Positions 52,558 through 61,585 of a stretch of DNA of 64,000 nt are shown piece after piece. The position numbers and the translations under genes were made by a program. The notes beneath the pieces are model-generated. The model did no database searches and was not told the DNA's origin. It saw only the letters and a list, made by a program, of their open reading frames with translations. Positions within the stretch are counted from its first letter, which is position 1. Every line of letters begins with the position of its first letter. Source of the DNA: Mycobacterium montefiorense (GTDB lineage Bacteria > Actinomycetota > Actinomycetes > Mycobacteriales > Mycobacteriaceae); assembly GCF_003112775.1 (NCBI RefSeq), contig NZ_BFCH01000001.1, forward strand, positions 62,001-126,000, in the 5' to 3' direction.

Positions 52558-53382
52558 TTAGGGAGAACGTATTTCACCAACTTCTCTGAAGCTTTCTGAC
52601 GCGCCGGGCGTGGAGAACAGCGATCTCGGGGTGGCCTGCGGCAACGTGGTGTGGTCGACACTATTCATTGTGCGGACAAAGGCCGAACCCACTTCAGGGC
52701 GAGCGATTGCTTCCGAGATGGGTCGCGAGGCGTCGGGACGAGCCGCGAGCGTGGTCGGGTCCGCCATTTGGAATGGCTCGCGCAGGATGTCAACGTTTGG
52801 GCCGTCAAATGGGGTCGCAGCTGGTTCGGAGCCGACGGCAGTGAGTTGGCTCTGGTGGTACTTGCTGGGCGCTCGGGACACCAACTTCGGCGGCCATGTT
52901 GAGTTCGAGCCGGTACCGTCGGCGCTTTTTGGGATGCCCTTGCTCGCGTATTCATCGTCGGGCGGAATCGGAACATCGGGCCAGGGCTGGGCACCGGTTT
53001 TGCCGCCGTCGCCGGCGGGTGCCGTGGTCGCCTGCATCGGTGCCGGCTGCGCTCCCGTCGCCTGCTCGAGGTACTGCCGCCACGCCTGAAGATGACTGAA
53101 CAGCTGCTGGGCGTAGTCACCCGGCGCCGGTGACACCGTAGGCGTGGGCGGCCCCATCGGCGTGGACGGAATTGGTGGCATGAACGGCATTGGCGGCAGG
53201 AACTGCATGAACGGCCCCATGGGCGGAATGAACTGTCCTCCCGCCGGGGCGGTGGGCAGCACCGGCGGCCCGGTCAGGAATGGTGACCCGGCCGCCATGG
53301 CCGTCCACTGCTCGAGAAGCTGTCGCCAATTCTGCAGATAGCAGAGCAACTGCTGGTTGTAATCCGTTGTAGGCATGTTCAT
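52558..53382 (-). CDS. Proline-rich protein with two WRQ-LEQ helical repeats
   Basis: I do not recognise this 274-residue protein. It has two near-identical helical repeats: DYNQQLLCYLQNWRQLLEQ (residues 7-25) and DYAQQLFSHLQAWRQYLEQ (89-107). They are joined by a Pro/Met-rich linker (PPMGPFMQFLPPMPFMPPIP), and a long, probably disordered, Pro/Ser/Thr tail follows. No signal peptide or membrane segment is seen. The ATG follows GGAGGTCATCAA. It is the last gene of the encapsulin-like/isoprenoid operon, 14 nt after the FAD enzyme. Repeated short helices on flexible linkers are common in scaffold and cargo-docking proteins, so a link between shell and enzymes is possible, but this is a guess. 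Confidence 0.7.
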   Translation of the reverse strand: MNMPTTDYNQQLLCYLQNWRQLLEQWTAMAAGSPFLTGPPVLPTAPAGGQFIPPMGPFMQFLPPMPFMPPIPSTPMGPPTPTVSPAPGDYAQQLFSHLQAWRQYLEQATGAQPAPMQATTAPAGDGGKTGAQPWPDVPIPPDDEYASKGIPKSADGTGSNSTWPPKLVSRAPSKYHQSQLTAVGSEPAATPFDGPNVDILREPFQMADPTTLAARPDASRPISEAIARPEVGSAFVRTMNSVDHTTLPQATPRSLFSTPGASESFREVGEIRSP

Positions 53383-53396
53383 TTGATGACCTCCAG

Positions 53397-55655
53397 CTAG
53401 TGCGGGATGGGGGGCGAAGGGGTGCCGAACGACACCGCCGCCGGTGTATCCAACGGATGCGGCAGCGACTGTTCGCTGAGTTTCGAGTCGACTGTGCGGA
53501 GCGCGCGGGTGTCGGCCGGCTCACGGTTTTCGATGTCGAACACGTAGCAGTAGTCGCCTGCCGGTGTCGGCATCCGAATCGGACTCGACATACCTTGATC
53601 GAGGAAGCCGTAGGGGAACTCCCAGTCGAGCGCCGGGGTCTTCTCTCGGCGATCGAGACCACCCGATTCGACCCAAATATAGTGGTCGAGAATGGCATTG
53701 ACGGCATGCCGTCCCGATTCGCACGCTGACTCCATCGACGTCACCCGAGTGAATGTCTTGTTCCACGTGCCCGCGAAGACCACCGAATTGTTGTGCACCT
53801 GATAGCCGCCATGACGAGCCTGCCAGACATTTTGCTGCTCAAGATCTTCCAGCCACACGTCCTCTGGCGGTGTTGTCGTATAAGACGTTCCGTGCGGGTT
53901 CCACGGATCGCTGCCGGGCCGATTGTCCCAGTCTCCGACAATGGGAACCAGGTACGGTGACTCGTTGCGAACCACGCGGCCCTGGCCCTGCCCGGGTCCG
54001 GTAGCCATGACCAGGCCCCGGTCGAGCGCGTACCACACCGGCCACGGCATGACCTCTTCCGCGGCGGATCCCGTGTTGCTCGTGAGCGCGGAAATGATCT
54101 GGCGCCACACTTCTGCGGCGATTTCGTCGGCTGTGCAGTCGCGAGCCGCCTTTCCCCGGCCGAACTCATCGAGCAGGTGACCGGAGGGGGTGTTGAAATC
54201 CCCGATGTCGACCGAGAGCACCGAGGTGCAGCCGTCGAGGTCCAGTATCGGTCGCTTCTCCCACAATCCAGACTGGTTGATCGAGGACAGCGCCCACTGA
54301 GTGCCGGTGAGCAATATGTGTCCTCGGAGCAGCTGAAATTCCGTGTCGAAGTAGTACTGGATGCCGCACAGCGTTTGGAACCGATCCCATGGCACCCGTC
54401 CCATCTCATCCATCGAGTAGGGATTCCGCCGCCGCTGGGGCCGGGTCTTTTCGGGTTGCAGGGGGCCGTCCGGCGGGGGAGCGATGGTGGTGAAGCCGTT
54501 CAGCCTGGCCACGGTTCCGCCGGTGCCCGCCGCGCGCAACGCGGTGGTGATGTATTCGGCTCCCGGGGCGTCGACTGCGACGACCGTGTAGTCCGAACTC
54601 ACCCGGGTACCATCCGCCAACGTGATCTGCGCGCGGGGCCGCAGATGGGCCGGCTGAGTCGGGTCGAAGACCGGAGGGTCTAGGCGAGCCGCCGCCTTCT
54701 GGACGAAGCGGACGCCGAGTGCGACGAGGTGGCGATACCAGTGGTCTAACCACGACTCGGTGGTGGGACCGTTGAGCACTCCGTCGGCCTTGTTGTCGCG
54801 GCGGTCCATATTCAGGTACAGCTGTAGATAGGTGCTCATGTTGGTCCGCGCGTCGCCCCAGATCGAATCGAGAGCAACCAGGATTCTTGGCATTTGGCGC
54901 AACAGCTTGTCGCAAGTCGGTGAATAGACGTAGCGGTTCATCCCGGTCTTGCGGTCGTGTCCGACCAGATAGTCGTAGGCGGACAGGTTCTGCAAATCCT
55001 GCGCGCGACGCAAAGGGCTGGAGGACAGGTAGCAGAGCAGCCTGGTCAGGTAGGTCGCGACGTCGCTGGCAGTGAAGCCCAATGTTGCGAGTTCGCTGAG
55101 GATTCCGAGAAACTCGGCGGGGCTGCGTGGGAGTTCGCTGGGAAAGACGAGGGACGGCTGACCGTGCACCGTGACGCCCTTGGTGACTACCCGCCGGACG
55201 TTGTCGTACACAGTGCGTGACGTTGGTGTCCAGCTGGCCGTACCGCCGGCCGTGTGCGTCAGCTGGTAGACCGGGATGCGCTGGAACAGATCCCAGATAT
55301 GTAGGTAGAACGCGGGGAAGAAGCGAAAGCCGTGTTCACCCGGAACCGGTCGTCGGGGCTCACGCGGCTGGCCCCGCCGGCCCGGGAAGGGCCGCAGTTC
55401 GGCTTGGCTCCCGTCGTGTGTGCCCACCGTCGAATACTGAGAGGCCGCGAGGCCGCCGAGTTTGACGGGCGGGTAGGTGCCTGCCGGCTCGGATCCCAGC
55501 CCGTTGCGTTCATCCCGTCGCAACTCGTACACCGTGACGACGAAACCACGCTCCGCGAGTTCGTGCGCGGCGGTGAGGCCGGCGATGCCGGCGCCGAGCA
55601 CCGCCACCGCGGGACGTCGTTCGCGGGATGCCGGCGTCGTGATGCGCCCGGTCAT
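53397..55655 (-). CDS. FAD-dependent amine oxidase/phytoene desaturase-like oxidoreductase
   Basis: This 752-residue flavoprotein has an N-terminal FAD motif (VAVLGAGIAGLTAAHELAERG) and the second half of the flavin monooxidase fold (EHGFRFFPAFYLHIWDLF; near the C-terminus VVFAGTWNKTFTRVTSMESA). It resembles amine oxidase/carotenoid desaturase and hydroxysqualene dehydroxylase proteins, but is longer than usual (450-550 residues). The ATG at 55655 overlaps the SCP2-like stop (ATGA). The operon also encodes an isoprenyl diphosphate synthase and a CrtC/AttH-like protein, so an isoprenoid substrate is likely. Which bond it oxidises cannot be told. Confidence 0.8.
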   Translation of the reverse strand: MTGRITTPASRERRPAVAVLGAGIAGLTAAHELAERGFVVTVYELRRDERNGLGSEPAGTYPPVKLGGLAASQYSTVGTHDGSQAELRPFPGRRGQPREPRRPVPGEHGFRFFPAFYLHIWDLFQRIPVYQLTHTAGGTASWTPTSRTVYDNVRRVVTKGVTVHGQPSLVFPSELPRSPAEFLGILSELATLGFTASDVATYLTRLLCYLSSSPLRRAQDLQNLSAYDYLVGHDRKTGMNRYVYSPTCDKLLRQMPRILVALDSIWGDARTNMSTYLQLYLNMDRRDNKADGVLNGPTTESWLDHWYRHLVALGVRFVQKAAARLDPPVFDPTQPAHLRPRAQITLADGTRVSSDYTVVAVDAPGAEYITTALRAAGTGGTVARLNGFTTIAPPPDGPLQPEKTRPQRRRNPYSMDEMGRVPWDRFQTLCGIQYYFDTEFQLLRGHILLTGTQWALSSINQSGLWEKRPILDLDGCTSVLSVDIGDFNTPSGHLLDEFGRGKAARDCTADEIAAEVWRQIISALTSNTGSAAEEVMPWPVWYALDRGLVMATGPGQGQGRVVRNESPYLVPIVGDWDNRPGSDPWNPHGTSYTTTPPEDVWLEDLEQQNVWQARHGGYQVHNNSVVFAGTWNKTFTRVTSMESACESGRHAVNAILDHYIWVESGGLDRREKTPALDWEFPYGFLDQGMSSPIRMPTPAGDYCYVFDIENREPADTRALRTVDSKLSEQSLPHPLDTPAAVSFGTPSPPIPH

Positions 55656-56056
55656 GGCGCCCCCGCCCGCAGTTCGGACAGCAGTGCGGGCTGCGAGGAG
55701 GCTCGGACCGCGGCGTGGACATACGCCAGCAGCGAGTTGTGAGCGCATTGGACGTCGTCGAGCGATCCGCGGACGCTCAGCGTGCCCGTCTCGACGGCCT
55801 CGCTGAGCCCCACTTTCGCATCGAGCAGGTCAAGGATCGTGGCTCGCGACGTGACGATCCGGGCACCGGCCCTCGGAGCCGCACCGTCCGATACCTGCAG
55901 TCGACCACCGCCGCGAAGCGAAAACACCTCGTCGTCGACGTCGAGTTCGACCACCATCGGACCGAGCGTGGCGACGATCAATCGGTAACTGTCGGGCACC
56001 TCGTGCTCCAGTTGCTCGGCCGAGCGTCGCAATAGCGACGAAATCTGTTCAGCCAT
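55652..56056 (-). CDS. SCP2-like lipid-binding protein
   Basis: This 134-residue protein has the pattern of an SCP2 sterol-carrier domain: beta strands VVELDVDDEVFSLRGGGRLQ, ARIVTSRATILDLLDAKVGL, then TGTLSVRGSLDDVQCAHNSL with a final helix. Such domains hold a hydrophobic molecule for an enzyme. It overlaps the CrtC/AttH-like gene upstream by 8 nt and the FAD enzyme gene downstream by 4 nt. A carrier role between the isoprenoid-forming and oxidising steps is a fair inference. It has no export signal. Confidence 0.7.
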   Translation of the reverse strand: MAEQISSLLRRSAEQLEHEVPDSYRLIVATLGPMVVELDVDDEVFSLRGGGRLQVSDGAAPRAGARIVTSRATILDLLDAKVGLSEAVETGTLSVRGSLDDVQCAHNSLLAYVHAAVRASSQPALLSELRAGAP

Positions 56057-57071
56057 AGAGGAACTCGAATACACCAGTTCCGGCGAAGTCGAAGTCTTCG
56101 CCGTTGATTTTGCCGCATGCCCTTGTGGTGCCGCCCGTTTCGCACAGCACAGTCGAACGGTCGAGGTATATCTCGCTCGGCTGTGCAAGGCGGGCATAAG
56201 AATGCGAGCGGAACTCGGCACGCACCCGGTCGCCTGCCCGTGTCGCGGTGATATCCGTCCGTTCCGGCACGCCCGGCACCTCGCCGTCCAGCAGCAGCCG
56301 CATCGGGGGCGGCAAGGTACAGTCGGCCGCTCGGGCAAGCCGGCGCTGCGAGCGCGTCCGCACCGACGCGTGCCGGAATATCGCGGCGGGCTCGTCGTGG
56401 TGCCAAACGTAGAGCGCTTGGGACAGACAGCGTTGCCGGCTTCGGTCGGTCGTCTGCATGAATACCATCGACCACGGGTTGGCGGGTTCGGTTGGCAAGA
56501 TTGTGCCCCATGTCCAGCCGAAGTCGTCGCCCCACCGGAACCGGCCCCAGTTGTGGTCGTGATAGGCGAGGTCGTCTTCCATCCGGTGTTCACGGCCGCC
56601 GATACATACCCATCCGTTGGCGCGCAGCCGCGGTACGAACAGCCAGTTGATCCGGCCGTCCCCCAGCGGTTGATTGCGGACCACGAACGGCCGGCTCGCG
56701 GAGGTGAAGTGCAATGTACCCCGGATGTTTTTGTCGGGCAGGTCGATTGTGATGCGGTAGCCGTCGGGCAGCACGGTCATCCGGCTGGCGCCGATGGTCA
56801 GTTCACCCAGATCGGCCGAGACGTTCAAGGCGCGCCCGTCGAACCGCTCGATAGCGCCGGTCCAATCCTCGTTGTGAGCGATCACGATGACGCGTGGCGC
56901 AAGCCGGACTTCGTCGGCGCCGAACGCTTCGTTGTTGAAGCTGAAGTTGATCAGGAGCCGGGTGTCACGTCCGTGGACCACGAAGTGCTGCCACTCCTTG
57001 TACCCCGCCGGTCTGGTCATGGCCAGCACCGGGGCGCGGACGAAGTCGCTGCGTGCCAGCAGCGCGGTCAT
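56049..57071 (-). CDS. CrtC/AttH-like lipocalin-fold protein
   Basis: This 340-residue protein has the signature of the AttH/CrtC (hydroxyneurosporene synthase-like) fold: GREHRMEDDLAYHDHNWGRF (HDHNWG core) followed by DDFGWTWGTILP. CrtC adds water to carotenoid double bonds; AttH-like proteins act on prenylated or lipid substrates. I start at the ATG at 57071, which overlaps the upstream stop (ATGA). It has no clear signal peptide. With the prenyl synthase and FAD oxidase in the same operon, hydration or cyclisation of an isoprenoid is the most likely role. The exact substrate is unknown. Confidence 0.75.
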   Translation of the reverse strand: MTALLARSDFVRAPVLAMTRPAGYKEWQHFVVHGRDTRLLINFSFNNEAFGADEVRLAPRVIVIAHNEDWTGAIERFDGRALNVSADLGELTIGASRMTVLPDGYRITIDLPDKNIRGTLHFTSASRPFVVRNQPLGDGRINWLFVPRLRANGWVCIGGREHRMEDDLAYHDHNWGRFRWGDDFGWTWGTILPTEPANPWSMVFMQTTDRSRQRCLSQALYVWHHDEPAAIFRHASVRTRSQRRLARAADCTLPPPMRLLLDGEVPGVPERTDITATRAGDRVRAEFRSHSYARLAQPSEIYLDRSTVLCETGGTTRACGKINGEDFDFAGTGVFEFLYG

Positions 57072-57340
57072 CGCAGCCACCGCGTGATCGGTTTGGCGGG
57101 TATCGCGGCTGTTGGATTCTGCTGTGCCGTAGTTGAATTGGAGAGGCGTTCGATCGCCGCGCCGACGCTTGCCAGCCCCAGCAAGGCGTGCACGAAGTCA
57201 TCTGGCGCGCGGCCGGCTCCGACTCGGCGGTTGTCGTCGGCGAGGTTGTGAACCATCCGGGCCGCGCCGGCCAAGCCGACCAGGTAGCCGATGAAATTGC
57301 TCTGATCGGCGAGCGCTTCGCGAGGATCGGTGAGCGTCAT
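57068..57340 (-). CDS. Small unknown protein in the encapsulin-like operon
   Basis: I do not recognise this 90-residue protein. It is largely helical (FIGYLVGLAGAARMVHNLAD; FVHALLGLASVGAAIERLSN) with a disordered C-terminal tail ending TRWLR. It overlaps both neighbours by 4 nt (ATGA), so it is a real coupled gene. Its small size and short basic tail would suit a cargo or accessory factor of the shell, but no known encapsulin targeting peptide is visible. Confidence 0.65.
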   Translation of the reverse strand: MTLTDPREALADQSNFIGYLVGLAGAARMVHNLADDNRRVGAGRAPDDFVHALLGLASVGAAIERLSNSTTAQQNPTAAIPAKPITRWLR

Positions 57341-57791
57341 GCGAACCCCTCGGGCCGCAGGCGAGCGAGGATCGAGTCGTCGAGGCCGTGTCCGATGACA
57401 GCGTCGGCCAGCAGCTCCGCCCAGGCGTCGGGGGCGGAGTTTGGCGTGGCGGGGCCGTCGAGAACGTTGAGGCTCACCATCTCCCAGACGCGCCGGAGGT
57501 TCTCTACCGCTTCGGAGGCGACCAAGGCGTCGCGCAGCCGCGCCCCGCGGGGAGCGCTCGCGTAGCGGCGACCCTCGGCAACGAGTAGGTCGTGCAGCCC
57601 TCTCGCGGCCGTGGGGTTACCCAGGACCGCGCGGCGCGCGCCAACAAGTAAGTCGAACGCGGTCCGCTCGGTCCCGCTAGCGTCGTCCGGCGGGGCCGGG
57701 CGCAACTGCGGGGTCTCCCGGTCGATGACGTCGAGAGTGAGCTCGCGGATCCGCTCGAGTTCCGCCAGCATGCCAAGCAAGGTTTCGGGGT

Positions 57792-57795
<4 letters not shown>
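57337..57795 (-). CDS. Unknown helical protein in the encapsulin-like operon
   Basis: I do not recognise this 152-residue protein. It is predicted to be all helical and acidic in parts (LLGMLAELERIRELTLDVID; ALVASEAVENLRRVWEMVSL). I start at the ATG at 57795, which overlaps the stop of the prenyl synthase gene (ATGA); the ORF extension to 57966 lies within that gene. It has no signal peptide or cysteine pattern. Its fixed place between the synthase and the 90-residue protein suggests a structural or cargo role. Confidence 0.65.
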
Positions 57796-58975
<1,180 letters not shown>

Positions 58976-58976
<1 letters not shown>

Positions 58977-59761
58977 TACGGAACGCGGATAACGACGAGC
59001 CCGCGTCGATCCTTCACCCTTGTCACGTACCTAATGCGGACCCGTAGGTTTATGTTGTTCCCGGTCGCGCCGACGACCTCCAGGCTGGGAAGAACGCTGA
59101 CGGCGAGGTCCGCGGCCTCTTCACCTGGCGAGGCGCCCGCCGCGCCGCCGTGTGCTATTCGTTGGCGCCGTCCGAGCAGCCACCCTCGGACGTCGAGGGC
59201 GGTTATGGGTGCGAGGGTATTGACGCGGTGCAGCGAGTTGATGTTCGCCGGAGGCAACAGCACATCGGTGCCGGAATTCCCGGTCGCGATAGTGCTTCCG
59301 GCGAGGTAGTGCAGCCCAATGGTGTCCGTCACGAGACACGACGGAGCGCGGTAGCCCCCATTTTCGACCTTCGCGCGAGCCTCGATCAGCCCAGTCAGAA
59401 GCTGCTGAGTCGTTGGCCACCAGGGGATGTGCACCGTCGTCGCCAGTGTCATGGCCGGATAGAGTGCCGGGAACACCGCAGCATCTACTTTCGCGGCGAG
59501 CTTGACGGTGGCGGCGTTCACCAGCTCGAGCACCTCGTCGGGCGTCGGTGCGACGGCCTGGGCCAGCGACACGATGAAGTCAACGTGTTCCAGCTGAAGC
59601 GGCACATTGGCAAGCGTGGTCAAGCTGTCGTTGGGCACCATCGTCTGGCTGGGATCACCAGTGTCCCAATGCGGGAAGGCCTGCCAGGCAACGCTGCAAT
59701 GCGCGAACGTGTTTTTGACCGCCTGGTTGGCCAGAGCCAACCGCTCCGCACTCATGTACAT
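58976..59761 (-). CDS. Encapsulin-like HK97-fold shell protein
   Basis: This 261-residue protein resembles Family 1 encapsulins by eye alignment with the Thermotoga protein, although identity is low. VPLQLEHVDFIVSL (52-65) matches the LPLIELRATFTLDL segment. EVLELVNAATVKLAAKVDAAVF (76-97) matches the spine helix. QQLLTGLIEARAKVENGGYR (119-138) and the SCLVTDTIGLHYL strand-helix match the P/A-domain region. The C-terminal LEVVGATGNNINLRVRIRYV (227-246) plus GLVVI match the last strands. Encapsulins form protein cages that hold enzymes. I start at the ATG at 59761 after AAGGAG (8 nt); GTG 59770 is open. The next gene, a prenyl synthase, overlaps by one base. No cNMP domain or phage genes are nearby, so a phage remnant is less likely. 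Confidence 0.7.
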
Positions 59762-59863
59762 CGCTGCCACTCCTTGAGGGCCCCCGACTGTCGGTACAAA
59801 TCATGAGACAAATTCGGCACGTACGCAATTACTTCGCCGAAGTTGTCGAAGTGGAGTACTGCA

Positions 59864-61204
59864 CTACTTGTTCAACAGCGCTATCTCCTGACCCGGGGTC
59901 ATCTCACCGCGTGCCACCGCCTCGCAGTGCGCGAGGTGCAGCGGTGCAACAGGATCCTCGGGCAGTAGCTCGCGGCATCGCTCGAAAGCGACGCGCGCCC
60001 CGTCGACGTCGCCCGCGTCGAACAGCGCGAAGGCCTCGTCGAATGCGGGTTGTGCCGCGCGCTTCACCTCGCGAAGTGACGCCGAATCCTCGTCGTACAC
60101 TTCATAAATCGTGACCGGTCGGCGTCGGTTGACCACCATGACGCGCTCCATGCGACGGACGTCGAACTGCTCGGATGCAGCTAGGCGCTGATAGGTCCGA
60201 TCGGAGATGAGCAAGGCGGAGCCGTAGCGCTTGTTGGTGCTCTCGATACGCGCGGCCAGGTTCACCGCGTCGCCGATGATGGTGAGCACCATGCGGTTTA
60301 CGCCACCGACGAGCCCAACTCCCACCGCCCCGGTATTGATGCCGATGCCTGCCCGCAGCTCCTCGGAGCCCAGCGCCTTGCGTTCCCGGTTGTGCTCGGC
60401 CAAGGAGCGCAGCATGGCCAACCCCGCCCGGACGGCGTCGGAGGGGGACTCGAAGACGGCGACGATTTCGTCGCCGCGGACGTCTTGAATCATGCCGTTG
60501 TAGCTGATGATTGGGAGCTCGACGGCCCGCAGAAAGCCCATCGCCAAATTGCCGGCTTCGCCGACGTTCATGTCCTCGATCATGGTCGTATAGCCCCGGA
60601 TATCGCTGATGAGCACCGTCATCTCACGCTCGACCCGGTAGCCGCTGCGGACCCGGCGAAGGTCGTCGATGTCGAGGATGCGCAGCAGTTCGTTGGGCAC
60701 AAATCTGGACTGCACGTCCATCAGGGACTGCCGGTACTCGTCGGCGGCCCGTAGTCGTGCTTCGAGCTGGAAGTTCCATAGCGGCGCGGCAGCCTGGGCG
60801 CACAAGAATGCGACCGCCTGCTCGTGGTCGGCGACGAAGTTGCTGCCGGGCTCGCCGTGCTCGGCATAAACCACGCCGATTGTTCTGTCCTGCACCATTA
60901 TCGGAACGACGAGTATGGACGGCCTTGATGCCTGAATTTGCTGCTGCTGCTGCTGACGCCGTCCCGGTGACCGGCCGCCCGTCGGGGCGGCGGCGTCGGC
61001 GGCGACGATCAGCGGGGAGCCCGCGTCCATTGCGCGGCGCACGATATTGGCGTCATAAGACACCTCGGTCCACGGCCCGTCCACAATCGAAATGTCGCCG
61101 TGATCGTTGACGGCGCGCACCGACAGATTCCCCGCTTCACCGGTGAGGAACAGGACGCGGCTCGCGCCCGTCGTGTCCGCGACCGAGCCCAGAATGATGT
61201 TGGC
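59864..61204 (-). pseudogene. GAF-adenylate cyclase-TPR fragment of a larger regulator
   Basis: This fragment has a GAF-like domain (ILVVPIMVQDRTIGVVYAEH), a class III nucleotide cyclase domain and a TPR-like C-terminal helix pair. Catalytic residues are kept: metal Asp in TVLISDIRGYT and the QDVRGDEIVAVF loop, and IGDAVNLAARIE for transition-state Asn/Arg. Between TPR coding upstream and this GAF domain is an in-frame TAG (61205-61207) with continuous homology on both sides, where a CAG codon would read through. The first usable start after it is a GTG at 61120, which would cut the GAF domain. So it is either a separate shortened cyclase or the 3' piece of a broken gene. It ends about 100 bp before the encapsulin-like start. 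Confidence 0.65.
60941..60955. repeat. (CTG)5 trinucleotide run, encodes poly-Gln linker
   Basis: Five CTG units on the plus strand give a QQQQQQ stretch in the GAF domain region of the cyclase on the minus strand. It lies in a low-complexity linker (GGRSPGRRQQQQQQIQ) and could vary in length by slippage. Confidence 0.8.
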
Positions 61205-61585
61205 CTAGCCGTCCGGCGTTCGCGCGCCCGACAGCGCGTGCAGCAGTTGATGCGCGCCGACCGGGTCGATCCCAGCCGAACCCGTGAGATCGCGTCGCAG
61301 TAGCCAGGGGTGTTCCCGCGCGAGCCAGTCGGCGCGCACCGCGAAACCCAGATTCAGCCAGTGCTGGTACGCCGACCGCAGCATGTGTTCACGAAGCGTC
61401 GTGCGCCCGGTGTCGGCGTAGAGGGCGGCGGCTTCCTCGTGGGCGCGCGCACTGATTGTTGGGAGCTGGTTTTTCTCGGCGAGCTCAATCGCTTGGTGAA
61501 GGTAGCGCTCCGCTTTGGCATGTTGCCCGCGTGCTCGCTCCCACGACCCCTGGATCAGGGCATGCGGTGCCGCGGTGCGCCCGCC
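61205..61585 (-). pseudogene. TPR segment of the same regulator in a shifted frame
   Basis: HALIQGSWERARGQHAKAER and the following helices (AIELAEKNQLPTISARAHEE; MLRSAYQHWLNLGFAVRADW) continue the TPR region of the ATPase to the right, but in a different reading frame. The frame changes in a GC-rich run near 61575-61600. It is in the same frame as the cyclase fragment, from which only the TAG at 61205-61207 separates it. Confidence 0.7.
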
